DNA of 64,000 nucleotides from Gemmobacter sp. 24YEA27 (lineage in GTDB: Bacteria; Pseudomonadota; Alphaproteobacteria; Rhodobacterales; Rhodobacteraceae), in assembly GCF_030052995.1 (NCBI RefSeq), contig NZ_JASJPW010000006.1:1-64000 (forward strand). The letters are read 5' to 3'. This document shows positions 44,402 to 53,753 of the stretch, one piece after another; position 1 is the stretch's first letter, and each line of letters opens with the position of its first letter. The translations under genes were made by a program, and so were the position numbers. The notes beneath the pieces are model-generated. The model searched no databases, was not told the DNA's origin, and saw only the letters and a program-made list of their open reading frames with translations.

Positions 44402-45568
44402 TCAATAGGCCTGACGGTAAAGGGCCAGCGCGGCCTCCTCGTCCACGGTGACCGGATTATTCTGCAGCAAACGTGTCTGCAGCATCGCGTCCCTGGCGAG
44501 CATTGGCAGGCTGTCTTCCGGCACACTGACATCGCGCAGGCGGCGCGGTGCGCCGGAGCGGTCCATCAGATCCTCCATAAAGTCGACAAAGGCGGCGGCA
44601 CGGGCCTGCACGCCCTCCCCGGACGGGCCTGTCACCACATCCGCCAGCTCGGCATAAAGCGGCGCGGCGGCGGCCATGTTGTAGCGCAGCACTGGTCCCA
44701 GCATCAGCGCATTGGTCAGGCCATGCGGCAGGTGGAAGTGACCGCCCAGCGGATAGGCCAGGGCATGGACCGCGCCCACGGGGCTGTTGGAAAAGGCCTG
44801 GCCGGCGAAATTCGCGCCGATCAGCATCCCCTCGCGCGCGGCGCGGTCATCGCCATTCTGGCAGGCATTGACCAGATGAGTGGCCAGAAGCCGCAGCGCT
44901 TCGCGCGCGAAGATGTCAGAGAGAAGGTTCTTCCTGTGTCGGCTGGTATAGGCCTCAATCGCATGGACCATCGCGTCGATGCCGGTCGCGGCGGTCTGCA
45001 CCGGCGGCAGGCCCGTGGTCAGCGCGGCATCCAGCAGCACCCGGTCGGCATAAAGCTGTTGCGAGACGATGCCCATTTTGGTCGTCTCGCCGGTGGTGAG
45101 GATGGTGATATTGGTCACTTCCGACCCGGTCCCGGCGGTGGTGGGCACCTGCACCAGCGGCAGGCGCTGGCCGGTCACTTTCCCGATACCGTAAAGCTCG
45201 GACAGGGGCTGTTCGCTGACCAGCATAACCGCCACCAGCTTTGCGATATCCATCGAAGAGCCGCCGCCCAACCCCATCACGATATCCGCGCCCGCAGCCC
45301 GTCCCTGCGCGACACAGGCCATCAGCACCGCCTCGGGCGGATCGGCGACCACATCGTCGAACACTGAAACCGTGAAGCCATGCGACAAAAGCGAGGCCTT
45401 CGCCGCATCAAGCAGCCCGCCATCATGCAGGAATTTATCCGTTACGATCAGCAGTTTGCGCGCCGGGAACCAGTCCTGCAGCAATTCACCCATTCGGGCC
45501 GCACCACCCCATTCCACCAGCGTCGAGCCGGGGGTATCAAATGAAAAGGCTTTGATCAGATCCGTCAT
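44402..45568 (-). CDS. iron-containing alcohol dehydrogenase (4-hydroxybutyrate dehydrogenase candidate)
   Basis: Group III (Fe-dependent) NAD(P) alcohol dehydrogenase of 388 residues. Dinucleotide motif MGLGGGSSMDIAK, the VPTTAGTGSEVTNITILTT block, metal ligands in TGIDAMVHAIEAYTS and HALAYPLGGHFHLPHGLTNA. All metal residues are present. It follows gabD by 59 bp on the same strand and is the last gene of the ten-gene amide operon. The neighbouring succinate-semialdehyde dehydrogenase suggests oxidation of 4-hydroxybutyrate to succinic semialdehyde. The family is broad, so other short-chain alcohols are possible. Confidence 0.85.
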   Translation of the reverse strand: MTDLIKAFSFDTPGSTLVEWGGAARMGELLQDWFPARKLLIVTDKFLHDGGLLDAAKASLLSHGFTVSVFDDVVADPPEAVLMACVAQGRAAGADIVMGLGGGSSMDIAKLVAVMLVSEQPLSELYGIGKVTGQRLPLVQVPTTAGTGSEVTNITILTTGETTKMGIVSQQLYADRVLLDAALTTGLPPVQTAATGIDAMVHAIEAYTSRHRKNLLSDIFAREALRLLATHLVNACQNGDDRAAREGMLIGANFAGQAFSNSPVGAVHALAYPLGGHFHLPHGLTNALMLGPVLRYNMAAAAPLYAELADVVTGPSGEGVQARAAAFVDFMEDLMDRSGAPRRLRDVSVPEDSLPMLARDAMLQTRLLQNNPVTVDEEAALALYRQAY

Positions 45569-45598
45569 CTTTCGTTCCTTCCCTTGAGGAAAGCAGAA

Positions 45599-45615
45599 GG
45601 GGGCATCTGGCCCCC
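45599..45615. promoter_or_regulatory. intercistronic stem-loop between gabD and the Fe-dehydrogenase
   Basis: GGGGGC and GCCCCC around ATCTG form a 6-bp GC stem in the 59-bp gap. No T-run; likely an RNA-stability or partial attenuation hairpin. Confidence 0.55.
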
Positions 45616-45627
45616 GGGGCAGTCAGC

Positions 45628-47073
45628 TCAGAACGCGCTGCAGAGATATTTCAGTTCGAGATAGTCCTCGATCCCGTATTTCGAGCCCTCGCGGCCAAGG
45701 CCGGATTGCTTGACCCCGCCAAAGGGCGCGACCTCGTTTGAGATCAGGCCGGTATTATGGCCGACCATGCCATATTCCAGCGCTTCGGAGACGCGGATGA
45801 CCCGGCCATGGTCTCGGGTGAAAAAATAAGCGGCAAGGCCGAAGATGGTGTCATTGGCCATGGCGATGGCGTCTTCTTCAGTGTCGAAGACAAAAACCGG
45901 GGCCATCGGGCCGAACGTCTCTTCGCGGGCGACCGCCATGTCCGGGGTCACGCCGGTCAGCAGCGCCGGTTGCAGATAAAGCCCGCCGAGGCGCTGGCCG
46001 CCGGTGACGAGTTCCGCGCCCTTTTCCACCGCGTCGCGGATATGGCTTTCGACCTTATCGATGGCTTTTGCCTCGATCATCGGGCCGACATCGGTGTCTG
46101 GCAGCATCCCGTCGCCCACCTTCAGGCCCGCAATCCGTTCGGACAGCCGCGCGACAAAGGCATCATGGATGCCGCGCTGCACGAGAAGACGGTTCGCACA
46201 AACGCAGGTCTGACCGGCATTGCGGAACTTGGACACCATCGCCCCTTCCACCGCCGCGTCCAGATCGGCGTCATCGAACACGATGAAAGGCGCATTGCCG
46301 CCCAGCTCCAGGCTCAGTTTCTTAATTGTGGGCGCGCATTGCGCCATCAAAAGCCGCCCCACCTCGGTCGAGCCGGTGAAGGAAAGTTTGCGCACGACAT
46401 CGCTGTCGGTCAGCACTTTGCCGATTTTCGAGGCCGAGCCGGTGACGATCTGAAACACACCCGCAGGCACCCCGGCGCGCTGTGCCAGCTCACCAAGCGC
46501 CAGCGCCGAAAGCGGTGTCAGATCGGCAGGGCGCAGGATCATCGCGCAGCCCGCCGCCAGGGCGGGAGCCGCCTTGCGGGTGATCATTGCCGCCGGGAAG
46601 TTCCAGGGCGTGATGGCCGCCGTCACACCGATGGGCTGGCGCAGCACGGTGATGCGCTGATTTGCCTTCGGCGCCGGGATCGTATCACCATAGACGCGCT
46701 TCGCCTCTTCAGCGAACCATTCGACAAAACTGGCGGCATAGGCGATCTCGCCTTTGGCTTCGGACAGCGGTTTACCCTGTTCGGCGGTCATGATGCGGCC
46801 CAGATCGTCCTGGTGCTGCATCATCAGCTCGAACCAGCGGCGCAGGATCCTGCTGCGCTCGGCCGCCGGGCGGGCCGCCCAGAGCTTCTGCGCGGCTTCG
46901 GCGGCGGCGATCACCGCGGGGATTTCGGCCGGGTCCATCTGCGGCACGTGACCGACCTCGCTGCCATCGGCAGGGTTGGTCACCACAGTCATCGCGGCAG
47001 AGGCCGCACCGACCCATTCCCCATTGATCAGACAGGCGGATTTCAACAGGCTGGGGTCTTGCAGAACTGGCAT
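45628..47073 (-). CDS. gabD: NAD(P)-dependent succinate-semialdehyde dehydrogenase
   Basis: Aldehyde dehydrogenase of 481 residues, close to Gab[12 protein letters not shown] start, [20 protein letters not shown] for the cofactor fold, catalytic Glu in [20 protein letters not shown], catalytic Cys in [17 protein letters not shown] (the CVCxNR double Cys is typical of SSADH), and [20 protein letters not shown] near the end. Start at ATG 47073, preceded by AAGGACGC. Oxidises succinic semialdehyde to succinate. In this operon it would complete conversion of a four-carbon amide or hydroxy acid into the TCA cycle. Confidence 0.92.
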   Translation of the reverse strand: MPVLQDPSLLKSACLINGEWVGAASAAMTVVTNPADGSEVGHVPQMDPAEIPAVIAAAEAAQKLWAARPAAERSRILRRWFELMMQHQDDLGRIMTAEQGKPLSEAKGEIAYAASFVEWFAEEAKRVYGDTIPAPKANQRITVLRQPIGVTAAITPWNFPAAMITRKAAPALAAGCAMILRPADLTPLSALALGELAQRAGVPAGVFQIVTGSASKIGKVLTDSDVVRKLSFTGSTEVGRLLMAQCAPTIKKLSLELGGNAPFIVFDDADLDAAVEGAMVSKFRNAGQTCVCANRLLVQRGIHDAFVARLSERIAGLKVGDGMLPDTDVGPMIEAKAIDKVESHIRDAVEKGAELVTGGQRLGGLYLQPALLTGVTPDMAVAREETFGPMAPVFVFDTEEDAIAMANDTIFGLAAYFFTRDHGRVIRVSEALEYGMVGHNTGLISNEVAPFGGVKQSGLGREGSKYGIEDYLELKYLCSAF

Positions 47074-47103
47074 TTTGCGTCCTTCGGGCAAACAGGGCGG
47101 CAG

Positions 47104-47127
47104 CAACGGGCAGCCATTAGCCCGTTG
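47104..47127. promoter_or_regulatory. 8-bp perfect stem-loop between the amiR-like gene and gabD
   Basis: CAACGGGC and GCCCGTTG flank an 8-nt loop. On the transcribed (minus) strand the loop is TAATGGCT. Its inner six bases AATGGC have A at 1 and G at 4, as in ANTAR-bound hexaloops, but would need a U-U closing mismatch. Plausible RNA hairpin; binding is speculative. Confidence 0.5.
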
Positions 47128-47164
47128 CGAAAGTGGTCAGGATCGGGTGGTAAGCCGGCTGAGG

Positions 47165-47800
47165 TCAGTCCGGCGGATCGTGCGGCGGGCCCTGGCCATG
47201 TGTCTCTGCGGTGATCCCGGCAATGACACGCTCTGCCGCAGCTTCGATAGAGATGCGGCCATCCATCGCGGCCTTTTGCAGATAGCGGTGGGTCTGGGCC
47301 ATTTCGATATTGCGGACCCTGCAAAGCAGGGTCTTGGCGATATCGACAACGGAAAGCGCGGCCTGGCGCTGTTCGGCGGCAGCGATCCGTTCCAGGTTCT
47401 TCCGGCGGCGTTTCCAGATGTCACGGCTGATCATCAGATTGGTCAGAAGGCCAAAGGGTTTTACCGGGCGCTCGATCACCGCAGCCGCCCGCAATTCCAG
47501 CACCAGTTGCAGCGTCGAGGGATCCTCATAGCCGACAAGCACAATGATCGGCGGGCTCAGATCGGTCAGGCTGGTGATCAGAACCCGGACATCGGCGCGC
47601 GCATCGGAATCGACAGTGACGATTGCCACGTCAATATCGTCGGACAGCCGCGCAGGGATCGGCCAGTCAAGACGCGGCAGGCAGCCAATGCGGATCAGGT
47701 GGGTCATCAGCGCCTCGGCCTCGCGTCCGGGCGGCAGCAGCACCAGAACCCTGGTGCCTTTCAGATCGCTGATCTTTGGCTGGCCGCTGGGCTTAGGCAT
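47165..47800 (-). CDS. AmiR-like ANTAR-domain antiterminator
   Basis: A 211-residue protein. Degenerate receiver-like N-domain (GTRVLVLLPPGREAEALMTH, IVLVGYEDP), then a coiled-coil region (RRRKNLERIAAAEQRQAALS) and the C-terminal ANTAR RNA-binding helices (VVDIAKTLLCRVRNIEMAQT, HRYLQKAAMDGRISIEAAAE). The layout is that of AmiR of Pseudomonas, which binds leader RNA to stop termination and is held inactive by AmiC. Overlaps the amiC-like gene by 8 bp, again as in amiCR. Likely controls this amide operon by antitermination. Confidence 0.85.
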   Translation of the reverse strand: MPKPSGQPKISDLKGTRVLVLLPPGREAEALMTHLIRIGCLPRLDWPIPARLSDDIDVAIVTVDSDARADVRVLITSLTDLSPPIIVLVGYEDPSTLQLVLELRAAAVIERPVKPFGLLTNLMISRDIWKRRRKNLERIAAAEQRQAALSVVDIAKTLLCRVRNIEMAQTHRYLQKAAMDGRISIEAAAERVIAGITAETHGQGPPHDPPD

Positions 47801-48944
47801 GGCTGATCAGATCACCCCCGAAGCTGTGCTCGACCATATAGGGTTCGGGCTTTACCGGGGCCGTGGCATCTTCGATCACCTCAAAGGCATTCTGGTCATT
47901 AACTCTGCCAATCCGCGGCCAGAGCCAGCAGTGATGGGTCGCAGCATCGATCCGCACCTCGCCTTCGGGTGCAGAAAAACGCACATCTGCCAGCCGGGCC
48001 AGCACCGCATCCAGCGCAGGCAGCTCCGCCTGCCGCGCCGCCTGTGCGAAGAGGTGAACCTGGAAATACGCGGCTTCTGCCCCGGAGGTCAGCGCAATAT
48101 CCCCGCCAAAACGGGCCTGCATCCCGGCGCGGAAGACCTGGCTTTCCGGGTTTTGCAAAGTGGAAAACCAGGGCGCCGCAGCAAGGAAGCCTTCGGACAG
48201 CTCTGCGTCCATCTGTGCAAGATCCGCTTCGTTGGTCGCGAGGCTGGCGATCACTGCCCCCCCTGCCCGGCTGCGGGTTCCGGCAAAAGCCCGGTGCAGC
48301 CGGATCGTGTCGCTGCCGACCACGGTCGAGTAGATCACATCGGGGCGCAGGGCCTCAATCTTTGCGATCACATCCGACAGGTCGTCATCCGGAGCGCCAA
48401 AGGGCAGGTAAACCTCGCCCACCACCTGGCCCTCGGCCTGCTCAAAGAGATCGCGCATGATGCGGTTGGATTCATGGGCAAAGACGTAGTTATTGCCAAT
48501 GAAGAACACCCGCCTGCCATGATGGCGCAGCAGATGCCGCGCCAGCGGGACCGAGTTCTGGTTAGGTGCGGCACCGGTATAGATGCAATTCCGCGAGAAT
48601 TCGAACCCTTCATAAAGCGTCGGGTAGAACAGCAGCGCCTCGCGGCTTTCAACGACAGGCAGCACGGCCTTGCGTGAATGGGACATATGGGTGCCGAACA
48701 GCACCCGCACGCCATGGTCATCGGCCAGCTTTTCCGCCGCGAGACAATAATCATCCGGATGCGGCCCGACCGGCAGCCGGCAGGGCTCCAGCGGCAGGCC
48801 GTTGATGCCGCCCGCCGCATTCACCTCGTCAATCGCCAGCAAGGTCGCACAGGCCTGGCTGTGTTCGACCGCCGAAGTCTGGCTCGTCTCTGAGAAGAGC
48901 AGTCCGACGGGCCAGCTTTCCCGCCGCGTATTGAGAAGTTGCAT
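47793..48944 (-). CDS. AmiC-like amide-sensing binding protein
   Basis: Type I periplasmic-binding fold protein of 383 residues with no signal peptide, so cytoplasmic like AmiC. WPVGLLFSETSQTSAVEHSQ, GPHPDDYCLAAEKLADDHGV, YEGFEFSRNCIYTGAAPNQN and YNYVFAHESNR-type segments (seen as FFIGNNYVFAHESNRIMRD) are AmiC/UrtA hallmarks. It starts in an ATGA overlap with the amidase stop and runs into the amiR-like gene. Expected role: bind the amide inducer and release the AmiR-like antiterminator. Lack of a signal separates it from the transporter's own binding protein. Confidence 0.85.
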   Translation of the reverse strand: MQLLNTRRESWPVGLLFSETSQTSAVEHSQACATLLAIDEVNAAGGINGLPLEPCRLPVGPHPDDYCLAAEKLADDHGVRVLFGTHMSHSRKAVLPVVESREALLFYPTLYEGFEFSRNCIYTGAAPNQNSVPLARHLLRHHGRRVFFIGNNYVFAHESNRIMRDLFEQAEGQVVGEVYLPFGAPDDDLSDVIAKIEALRPDVIYSTVVGSDTIRLHRAFAGTRSRAGGAVIASLATNEADLAQMDAELSEGFLAAAPWFSTLQNPESQVFRAGMQARFGGDIALTSGAEAAYFQVHLFAQAARQAELPALDAVLARLADVRFSAPEGEVRIDAATHHCWLWPRIGRVNDQNAFEVIEDATAPVKPEPYMVEHSFGGDLISHA

Positions 48945-50458
48945 CACAGCGTCTTCCAGTCGAAGGCCGCTTCCCAGGCCGCCGCCGCGCGGTAAAGCAG
49001 CGCCTCGGCGTGATCGCGCCCGACCAGCATCATTCCGACCGGCAGGCCTTCGGCCCGACCGCAGGGCAGACTGATCGCGGGCAGGCCGGTGGCATTGAAC
49101 GGGGCGGTATTTGCGTTCATCTCCAGCGCGCGTCCGACCCATTCCGCCGGACCGCATCCCGGTTCGGGCAGTTTCGGGGCCTTGAGGGGAACGGTCGGCA
49201 TCAAAAGCATGTCGTAATCCGCAAGCACCGCCAGATAGGCCGCCTTGAGACGGCGGACCAGGTTCTGTGCCTTGCCATAGGTCTGCCCCCGATACTGACC
49301 CCGGAAGTAATGCGCCGCAAGCAGAACCGATTTCACATCATCGGGAAAATCCGCCGCATGATCGCGCCAGTCGCTTTGCGCCCGCATCAGGCTGGTGACG
49401 TAAAGCCCCTTCCAGTTGGAGCCGTAATTCAGCCCTTCCATCTGGGCGACCGTGCCTTCGGTGGCAATCGGTGTCCAGATCGCATGGCCCTTGCGGTGCA
49501 GCGGGATTGAGACTTCGTCGACGGTGGCGCCCAGCTTGGCAAGGCGTTCTGCCCCCGCCCTGACCGTCCTGTCGATATCGGGTTCGGAATTCGGCCAGCC
49601 AAAGCCCTCGGGGATAACTGCGACACGCAGGCCTTTGGCCCCCGCCGCAAGCCCTTCGCTGTAATCCGTGGCGGCAGGCAGTGCCTGCTGGCGCGGATCA
49701 AGCCCGTCCGCCCCGGCAATCGCGGTCAGAACCCGCGCATTGGTCGCGACATTGCCCGACATTACCCCGGCATGGTCCAGCGTCATCTCGACCGGCATCA
49801 CCCCTGTATAGGGCACCAGCCCATGCGTCGGTTTCATGCCGACAAAACCGGCATAGGCCGCCGGGATCCGCACGGATCCGCCCTGATCGGTGCCGATAGC
49901 GGCATCGACCAGGCCCGCAGCCACCAGCGCCGAACAGCCCGAGGAAGACCCGCCCGCCGAGCGCGTCTCGTCATGGGGGTTGCGCACCGGGCCCTGCGCG
50001 CCGGTATGGCTGCTGCCCGAGACGCAGAAATATTCACATTGCGCCTTGCCCTCGATCACCGCGCCGGCATCCAGCAGCCGGGTGACAAGCGTCGCGTCCA
50101 CATCCGGCACATAGCCGCGCAGGGTCGAGGCGCCATTCATCATCGGCACGCCCGCCAGCATGACATTGTCTTTCAGCGCCATGCGCAGCCCCGAAAGCGG
50201 GCCGCCCTGCCGCCCCTCGACCCGGGTTTTCACATACCAGGCGTTATAGGGGTTCTCTTCCGGCGTGGGGTAATGGCCGGGGGTTCGCGGATAACGCAGT
50301 TCGGGCAGTTCCGGGGTCAGCGCATCGACGATCGCGTAATCTTCGGCCACGGCCTCCATCAGGGTGGTGAAGGTGGTCAGCTCGTCTTCGCTCAGCCCGA
50401 GGCCCAGATCCTGATCTGCGGCCAGCATATCGTCGAAATTGGGTTTGCGGATGGTCAC
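48944..50458 (-). CDS. amidase (amidase signature family)
   Basis: A 504-residue amidase with the Ser-cisSer-Lys triad in place: Lys in LRMALKDNVMLAGVPMMNG, cis-Ser in SAGGSSSGCSALVAAGLVDA, and the nucleophile in AIGTDQGGSVRIPAAYAGF. It hydrolyses an amide to acid plus ammonia. It lies between the LivF-type ATPase (3-bp gap) and the amiC-like gene (overlap). Unlike the Pseudomonas amiE system, whose amidase is of the nitrilase type, here a GatA-like amidase is joined to AmiC/AmiR, so the substrate may be larger than acetamide. Cytoplasmic. Confidence 0.92.
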   Translation of the reverse strand: MTIRKPNFDDMLAADQDLGLGLSEDELTTFTTLMEAVAEDYAIVDALTPELPELRYPRTPGHYPTPEENPYNAWYVKTRVEGRQGGPLSGLRMALKDNVMLAGVPMMNGASTLRGYVPDVDATLVTRLLDAGAVIEGKAQCEYFCVSGSSHTGAQGPVRNPHDETRSAGGSSSGCSALVAAGLVDAAIGTDQGGSVRIPAAYAGFVGMKPTHGLVPYTGVMPVEMTLDHAGVMSGNVATNARVLTAIAGADGLDPRQQALPAATDYSEGLAAGAKGLRVAVIPEGFGWPNSEPDIDRTVRAGAERLAKLGATVDEVSIPLHRKGHAIWTPIATEGTVAQMEGLNYGSNWKGLYVTSLMRAQSDWRDHAADFPDDVKSVLLAAHYFRGQYRGQTYGKAQNLVRRLKAAYLAVLADYDMLLMPTVPLKAPKLPEPGCGPAEWVGRALEMNANTAPFNATGLPAISLPCGRAEGLPVGMMLVGRDHAEALLYRAAAAWEAAFDWKTL

Positions 50459-50461
50459 GTC

Positions 50462-51166
50462 TCAGCCCTCGATCCCGATAAATGCCCTGGCTTCCTCTTC
50501 CGATCCGGCGGCTTTCGGGTCGATGGTCTTCGACACGCTGCCCTTGTCGACCGCCAGAACGCGGTCACAGATCGACCAGAGGAAATCGATGTCCTGTTCG
50601 ACCAGAATGATCGACAGGTCCTTTTCTTTGCGCAGACGGATCAGCACATCGATGATCTCGTCGCAGATATTGGGCTGGATGCCCTCGGTCGGCTCATCCA
50701 GCAGGATCAGATCCGGCTCGCCGCAAAGGCAGCGGCCAAGCGCCAGAAGCTGCTGCTCGCCGCCCGAAAGCATGCCCGCAGGGCGTTCCAGCAGCGGCAC
50801 GAGGCGCGGCAGCAGGTCAAGCACTTCGGCGATCCTCTCGCGGGCGGCGCGGAATTTCTTCACACAGCCCATGCGCAGGTTTTCCTCAACGCTGAGCAGC
50901 TTGAAAAGTTGTTTTCCCTGCGGCACATAGCCGATCCCGGCGCGGGCACGCGTCTGCACCGGCTTGCCCGTGAGCCTATGCCCCCCCTTGCGGATCTCGC
51001 CCGCCCAGTTCGGCAATTCGCCCATAATGGCACGCAAAAGCGTGGTTTTGCCCATGCCGTTGCGACCCAGAAGCCCGATACATTCACCACGGGCGAGCGT
51101 CAGATCGACCCCCCGCAGCACCGGCACACGGCCATAGCCCGATTTCAGACCGCTTACCTCAAGCAT
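50462..51166 (-). CDS. amide/branched-chain-type ABC transporter ATPase (UrtE/LivF)
   Basis: A 234-residue ATPase: GRNGMGKTTLLRAIMG, GYVPQGKQLFKLLSVEENLR, LSGGEQQLLALGRCL and LILLDEPTEGIQPNICDEII. The last is the UrtE/FmdF-type form of the LivF signature (EGIQP). Start at ATG 51166 because AAGGAG is too close to the earlier ATG at 51172. Overlaps the LivG-type gene by 8 bp. One of two ATPases of the importer. Confidence 0.9.
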   Translation of the reverse strand: MLEVSGLKSGYGRVPVLRGVDLTLARGECIGLLGRNGMGKTTLLRAIMGELPNWAGEIRKGGHRLTGKPVQTRARAGIGYVPQGKQLFKLLSVEENLRMGCVKKFRAARERIAEVLDLLPRLVPLLERPAGMLSGGEQQLLALGRCLCGEPDLILLDEPTEGIQPNICDEIIDVLIRLRKEKDLSIILVEQDIDFLWSICDRVLAVDKGSVSKTIDPKAAGSEEEARAFIGIEG

Positions 51167-51890
51167 CTGCATTCTCCTTGCGGCCAAGATAGGCGGCCCG
51201 CACCTGCGGATCCTTTGAGATCTCAGTGAAACTGCCCTCGGCGATCACTGCGCCGCGCTCGAATACGGTGACGCGCTCGCCGATCAGGCGGATGAAATCC
51301 ATGTCATGTTCGACCACGATCACTGCGCTGTGCTGTGTGATGTCGCGGATGATTTCGACGGTTTTCAGGCTCTCGCTATGGGTCATGCCCGCCGCCGGTT
51401 CATCAAGCAGCGCGACGGCGGGTTTCATCGCCAGCATCTGGCCCAGTTCGACCCATTGGCGCTGACCATGCGCCAGTTCAGCACAGGCGCGATGGCGCAG
51501 ATCGCCAAGGCCGATATGGTCCAGTACATCGGTCACAACCCCGGCAACCGCCTTGCCCCGCACCCGCCGACGCGCCGCCATGTCGATGTTTTCCTGAACG
51601 CTCAGCCCCTCGAAAAGGCTGGGCACCTGGGTTTTGATGCCGATCCCGAGCCGGGCGATCTGCCAGGGTTTCAGCCCCGCCAGCGGCTTCTCCCTGAACG
51701 TCACCGCGCCGCGTGTCGGCGCATACTGGCCCGAGAGCAGCCGGAAGAAGGTGGTCTTGCCCGCACCATTCGGCCCGATCAGGCAGCGCAGCTCGCCCTG
51801 GCGCAGCTCGAAATCCACCGCCTTGACCGCGTCGACACCGCCAAAGCTGATGCCAAGGCCCCGGGCCTGAAGAATGATCTCGCCGCTCAT
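51159..51890 (-). CDS. amide/branched-chain-type ABC transporter ATPase (UrtD/LivG)
   Basis: A 243-residue ATPase: GPNGAGKTTFFRLLSGQYAP, GIKTQVPSLFEGLSVQENID, LAHGQRQWVELGQMLAMKPA (signature with the UrtD-type AHGQ variant) and VALLDEPAAGMTHSES. This combination is that of UrtD-like subunits of urea/short-chain amide importers rather than amino-acid LivG. Start ATG at 51890, 4-bp overlap with the LivM-type permease. Confidence 0.9.
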   Translation of the reverse strand: MSGEIILQARGLGISFGGVDAVKAVDFELRQGELRCLIGPNGAGKTTFFRLLSGQYAPTRGAVTFREKPLAGLKPWQIARLGIGIKTQVPSLFEGLSVQENIDMAARRRVRGKAVAGVVTDVLDHIGLGDLRHRACAELAHGQRQWVELGQMLAMKPAVALLDEPAAGMTHSESLKTVEIIRDITQHSAVIVVEHDMDFIRLIGERVTVFERGAVIAEGSFTEISKDPQVRAAYLGRKENADA

Positions 51891-52876
51891 GCGCTCTGCT
51901 CCGTTTCGGCTTTGGGCTTGCGGCGGAACAGGCCCGTGATCAGCGGCACGATCCCCTGCGGCACCAGGAGGACGAAGAAGGTCAGCACAAGGCCCAGCAC
52001 CAGATTGACCTGCACAACCTGCTGGGTGCCCAGTTTCGTCGTGGCCCATTGCAGCGCGATACAACCCAGGATCGGCCCGATCAGCGTGCCGCGCCCGCCC
52101 ACGATCACCCAGATGATGATCTGCGCCGATTGCACGAGGCTGAAGATGGTCGGGCTGACAAAAGCGCCCCAATTGGCGAAGAGACAGCCGCCAAGCCCCG
52201 CCAGCGCCCCGCCGAGGGTAAAGGTGATCAGCTTCGATTGCGCCACATTATAGCCCAGCAGCTCGGCCCGGACCTCGTTCTCGCGCACGGCGATCGCGGT
52301 CTTGCCGGGCGTTGTCTTCAGGTAGAGCGCGATGGCGACGATCGCCGCGACGATCACGATGACCGTCAGGCGGAAGATCTCGGCCGGATCCAGCGGTATC
52401 CCACCCGGCCAGGCCAGCGTCGGTATGCCGGTCATGCCGTTGAAGCCTCCGAGCAGCGCCGATCCGATGCGGTATTGCGGCCCCGAGGTAGAGTTGATCA
52501 GGTTGAAGAGGATCAGCGTCACCGCCAGTGTGATGACCCCGATGTAGATGTCATTGATGCGGCCATAGAACATGAAATAGCCAAGCACCGCCGCGAAAGC
52601 TGCGGGCACTGCCACGGCAATGGCCAGCGCAGCTATGCCTGGGCCGAAATTAATCGCCCCCACTGCCCAGGCATAGGCGCCCAGGCCGAAAAAGGCGGCC
52701 TGGCCGAGGCACATGATCCCGCCTTTGCCCCAGACAAAGGCAAGGCTCAGTGCCAGCACCGCCATGATGAGATAGGCGGTGAATTCATAGATGGTGAAGA
52801 GCTCCAGCCAGCCCGGGGCCAGTAGTCCCAGCACCAGAGCTGCGAAAAGCAACGTGGGTTGCAGGATGCGGGTCAT
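51887..52876 (-). CDS. amide/branched-chain-type ABC transporter permease (UrtC/LivM)
   Basis: A 329-residue permease with about nine membrane segments. LALSLAFVWGKGGIMCLGQA, AFFGLGAYAWAVGAINFGPG and the motif WVIVGGRGTLIGPILGCIAL are typical of LivM/UrtC. The QAxFFGLGAY element is the family's channel signature. It overlaps both neighbours by 1 to 4 bp. Pairs with the LivH-type permease. Confidence 0.9.
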   Translation of the reverse strand: MTRILQPTLLFAALVLGLLAPGWLELFTIYEFTAYLIMAVLALSLAFVWGKGGIMCLGQAAFFGLGAYAWAVGAINFGPGIAALAIAVAVPAAFAAVLGYFMFYGRINDIYIGVITLAVTLILFNLINSTSGPQYRIGSALLGGFNGMTGIPTLAWPGGIPLDPAEIFRLTVIVIVAAIVAIALYLKTTPGKTAIAVRENEVRAELLGYNVAQSKLITFTLGGALAGLGGCLFANWGAFVSPTIFSLVQSAQIIIWVIVGGRGTLIGPILGCIALQWATTKLGTQQVVQVNLVLGLVLTFFVLLVPQGIVPLITGLFRRKPKAETEQSA

Positions 52877-53744
52877 CAGATCGACCTCCTGAAGAAGCGG
52901 CCGGTGATGCCCTGCGGCAGGATGCGGATCAGCACGATGGCAGTAAGCAAAAGCGCGACCTCACCGATCACCGGGGTGAAGACATAGGTGAAGATCTGCC
53001 CCACCGACCCAAAGAGGACCGAGGCCGAGAGGTTGCCGGCGATCACCGCCGCCCCGCCCGAAATCACCGTGATGAACGACTTTGCGATGTAAGAGGCACC
53101 GATGGTCGGTATCACCCCGGTCAGCGGCGCAAGGGCGGCCCCGCCAAGTCCCGCAAGCGCGGCCCCCAGGCCGAAGGTCAGCGCATAGATCCGGCGCGGC
53201 TTGCCGCCAAGGGCTGCAACCATTTCGGCATTTTGCGTAGTAGCCCGCGCCTGCAGGCCAAAGGTTGTCAGTTTGAACAGGCAAAACAGCCCGGCGAACA
53301 CCGCCAGCGCCAGCGCGATCAGAAAGATCACATAGCCGCTGACGGAGTAGTCGCCGATGCTGACGCTTGGAAGCGGCGTCGGAATCCCCGTGGTCGTATT
53401 GCCCACCAGCATGGTCATGCCACCGATCAGTGCAAGGCTGATCCCCCAGGTTGCCAGCATGGTATCAATCATCCGCCCGTAAAGGTGACGGATGACCAGC
53501 CATTCCAGCGCCAGGCCGACCATTCCCACCACAAGGGGGCCAGGATCAGCGCGCTGATCCAGAAGTTCAGACCGGCATAGTTGGTGCCATAGATTGCCAC
53601 ATAGCCGCCGAGCATAAGAAACTCGCCATGGGCCATGTTGATGACCTTCATCATCCCGAAAACCACCGCCAGACCGATGCTGATCAGCACCAGAATGGCA
53701 ATGGACCCCAGGATTTCGATCACGAGGACGGACGCGAAATCCAT
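52876..53744 (-). pseudogene. amide/branched-chain-type ABC transporter permease (UrtB/LivH), one frameshift
   Basis: First permease of the importer. The N-terminal piece MDFASVLVIEILGSIAILVL, VVFGMMKVINMAHGEFLMLG and the remainder MVGMVGLALEWLVIRHLYGR, LVGNTTTGIPTPLPSVSIGD, TFGLQARATTQNAEMVAALG are continuous LivH/UrtB sequence in two frames. The join is at the G run 53535-53539 (five C on the coding strand). Six C would give LILAPLVVGMVGLALEW. All other operon members are intact, so a sequencing deletion is likely. Without it the importer lacks a channel half. Confidence 0.88.
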
Positions 53745-53753
53745 GCTTTTTCC

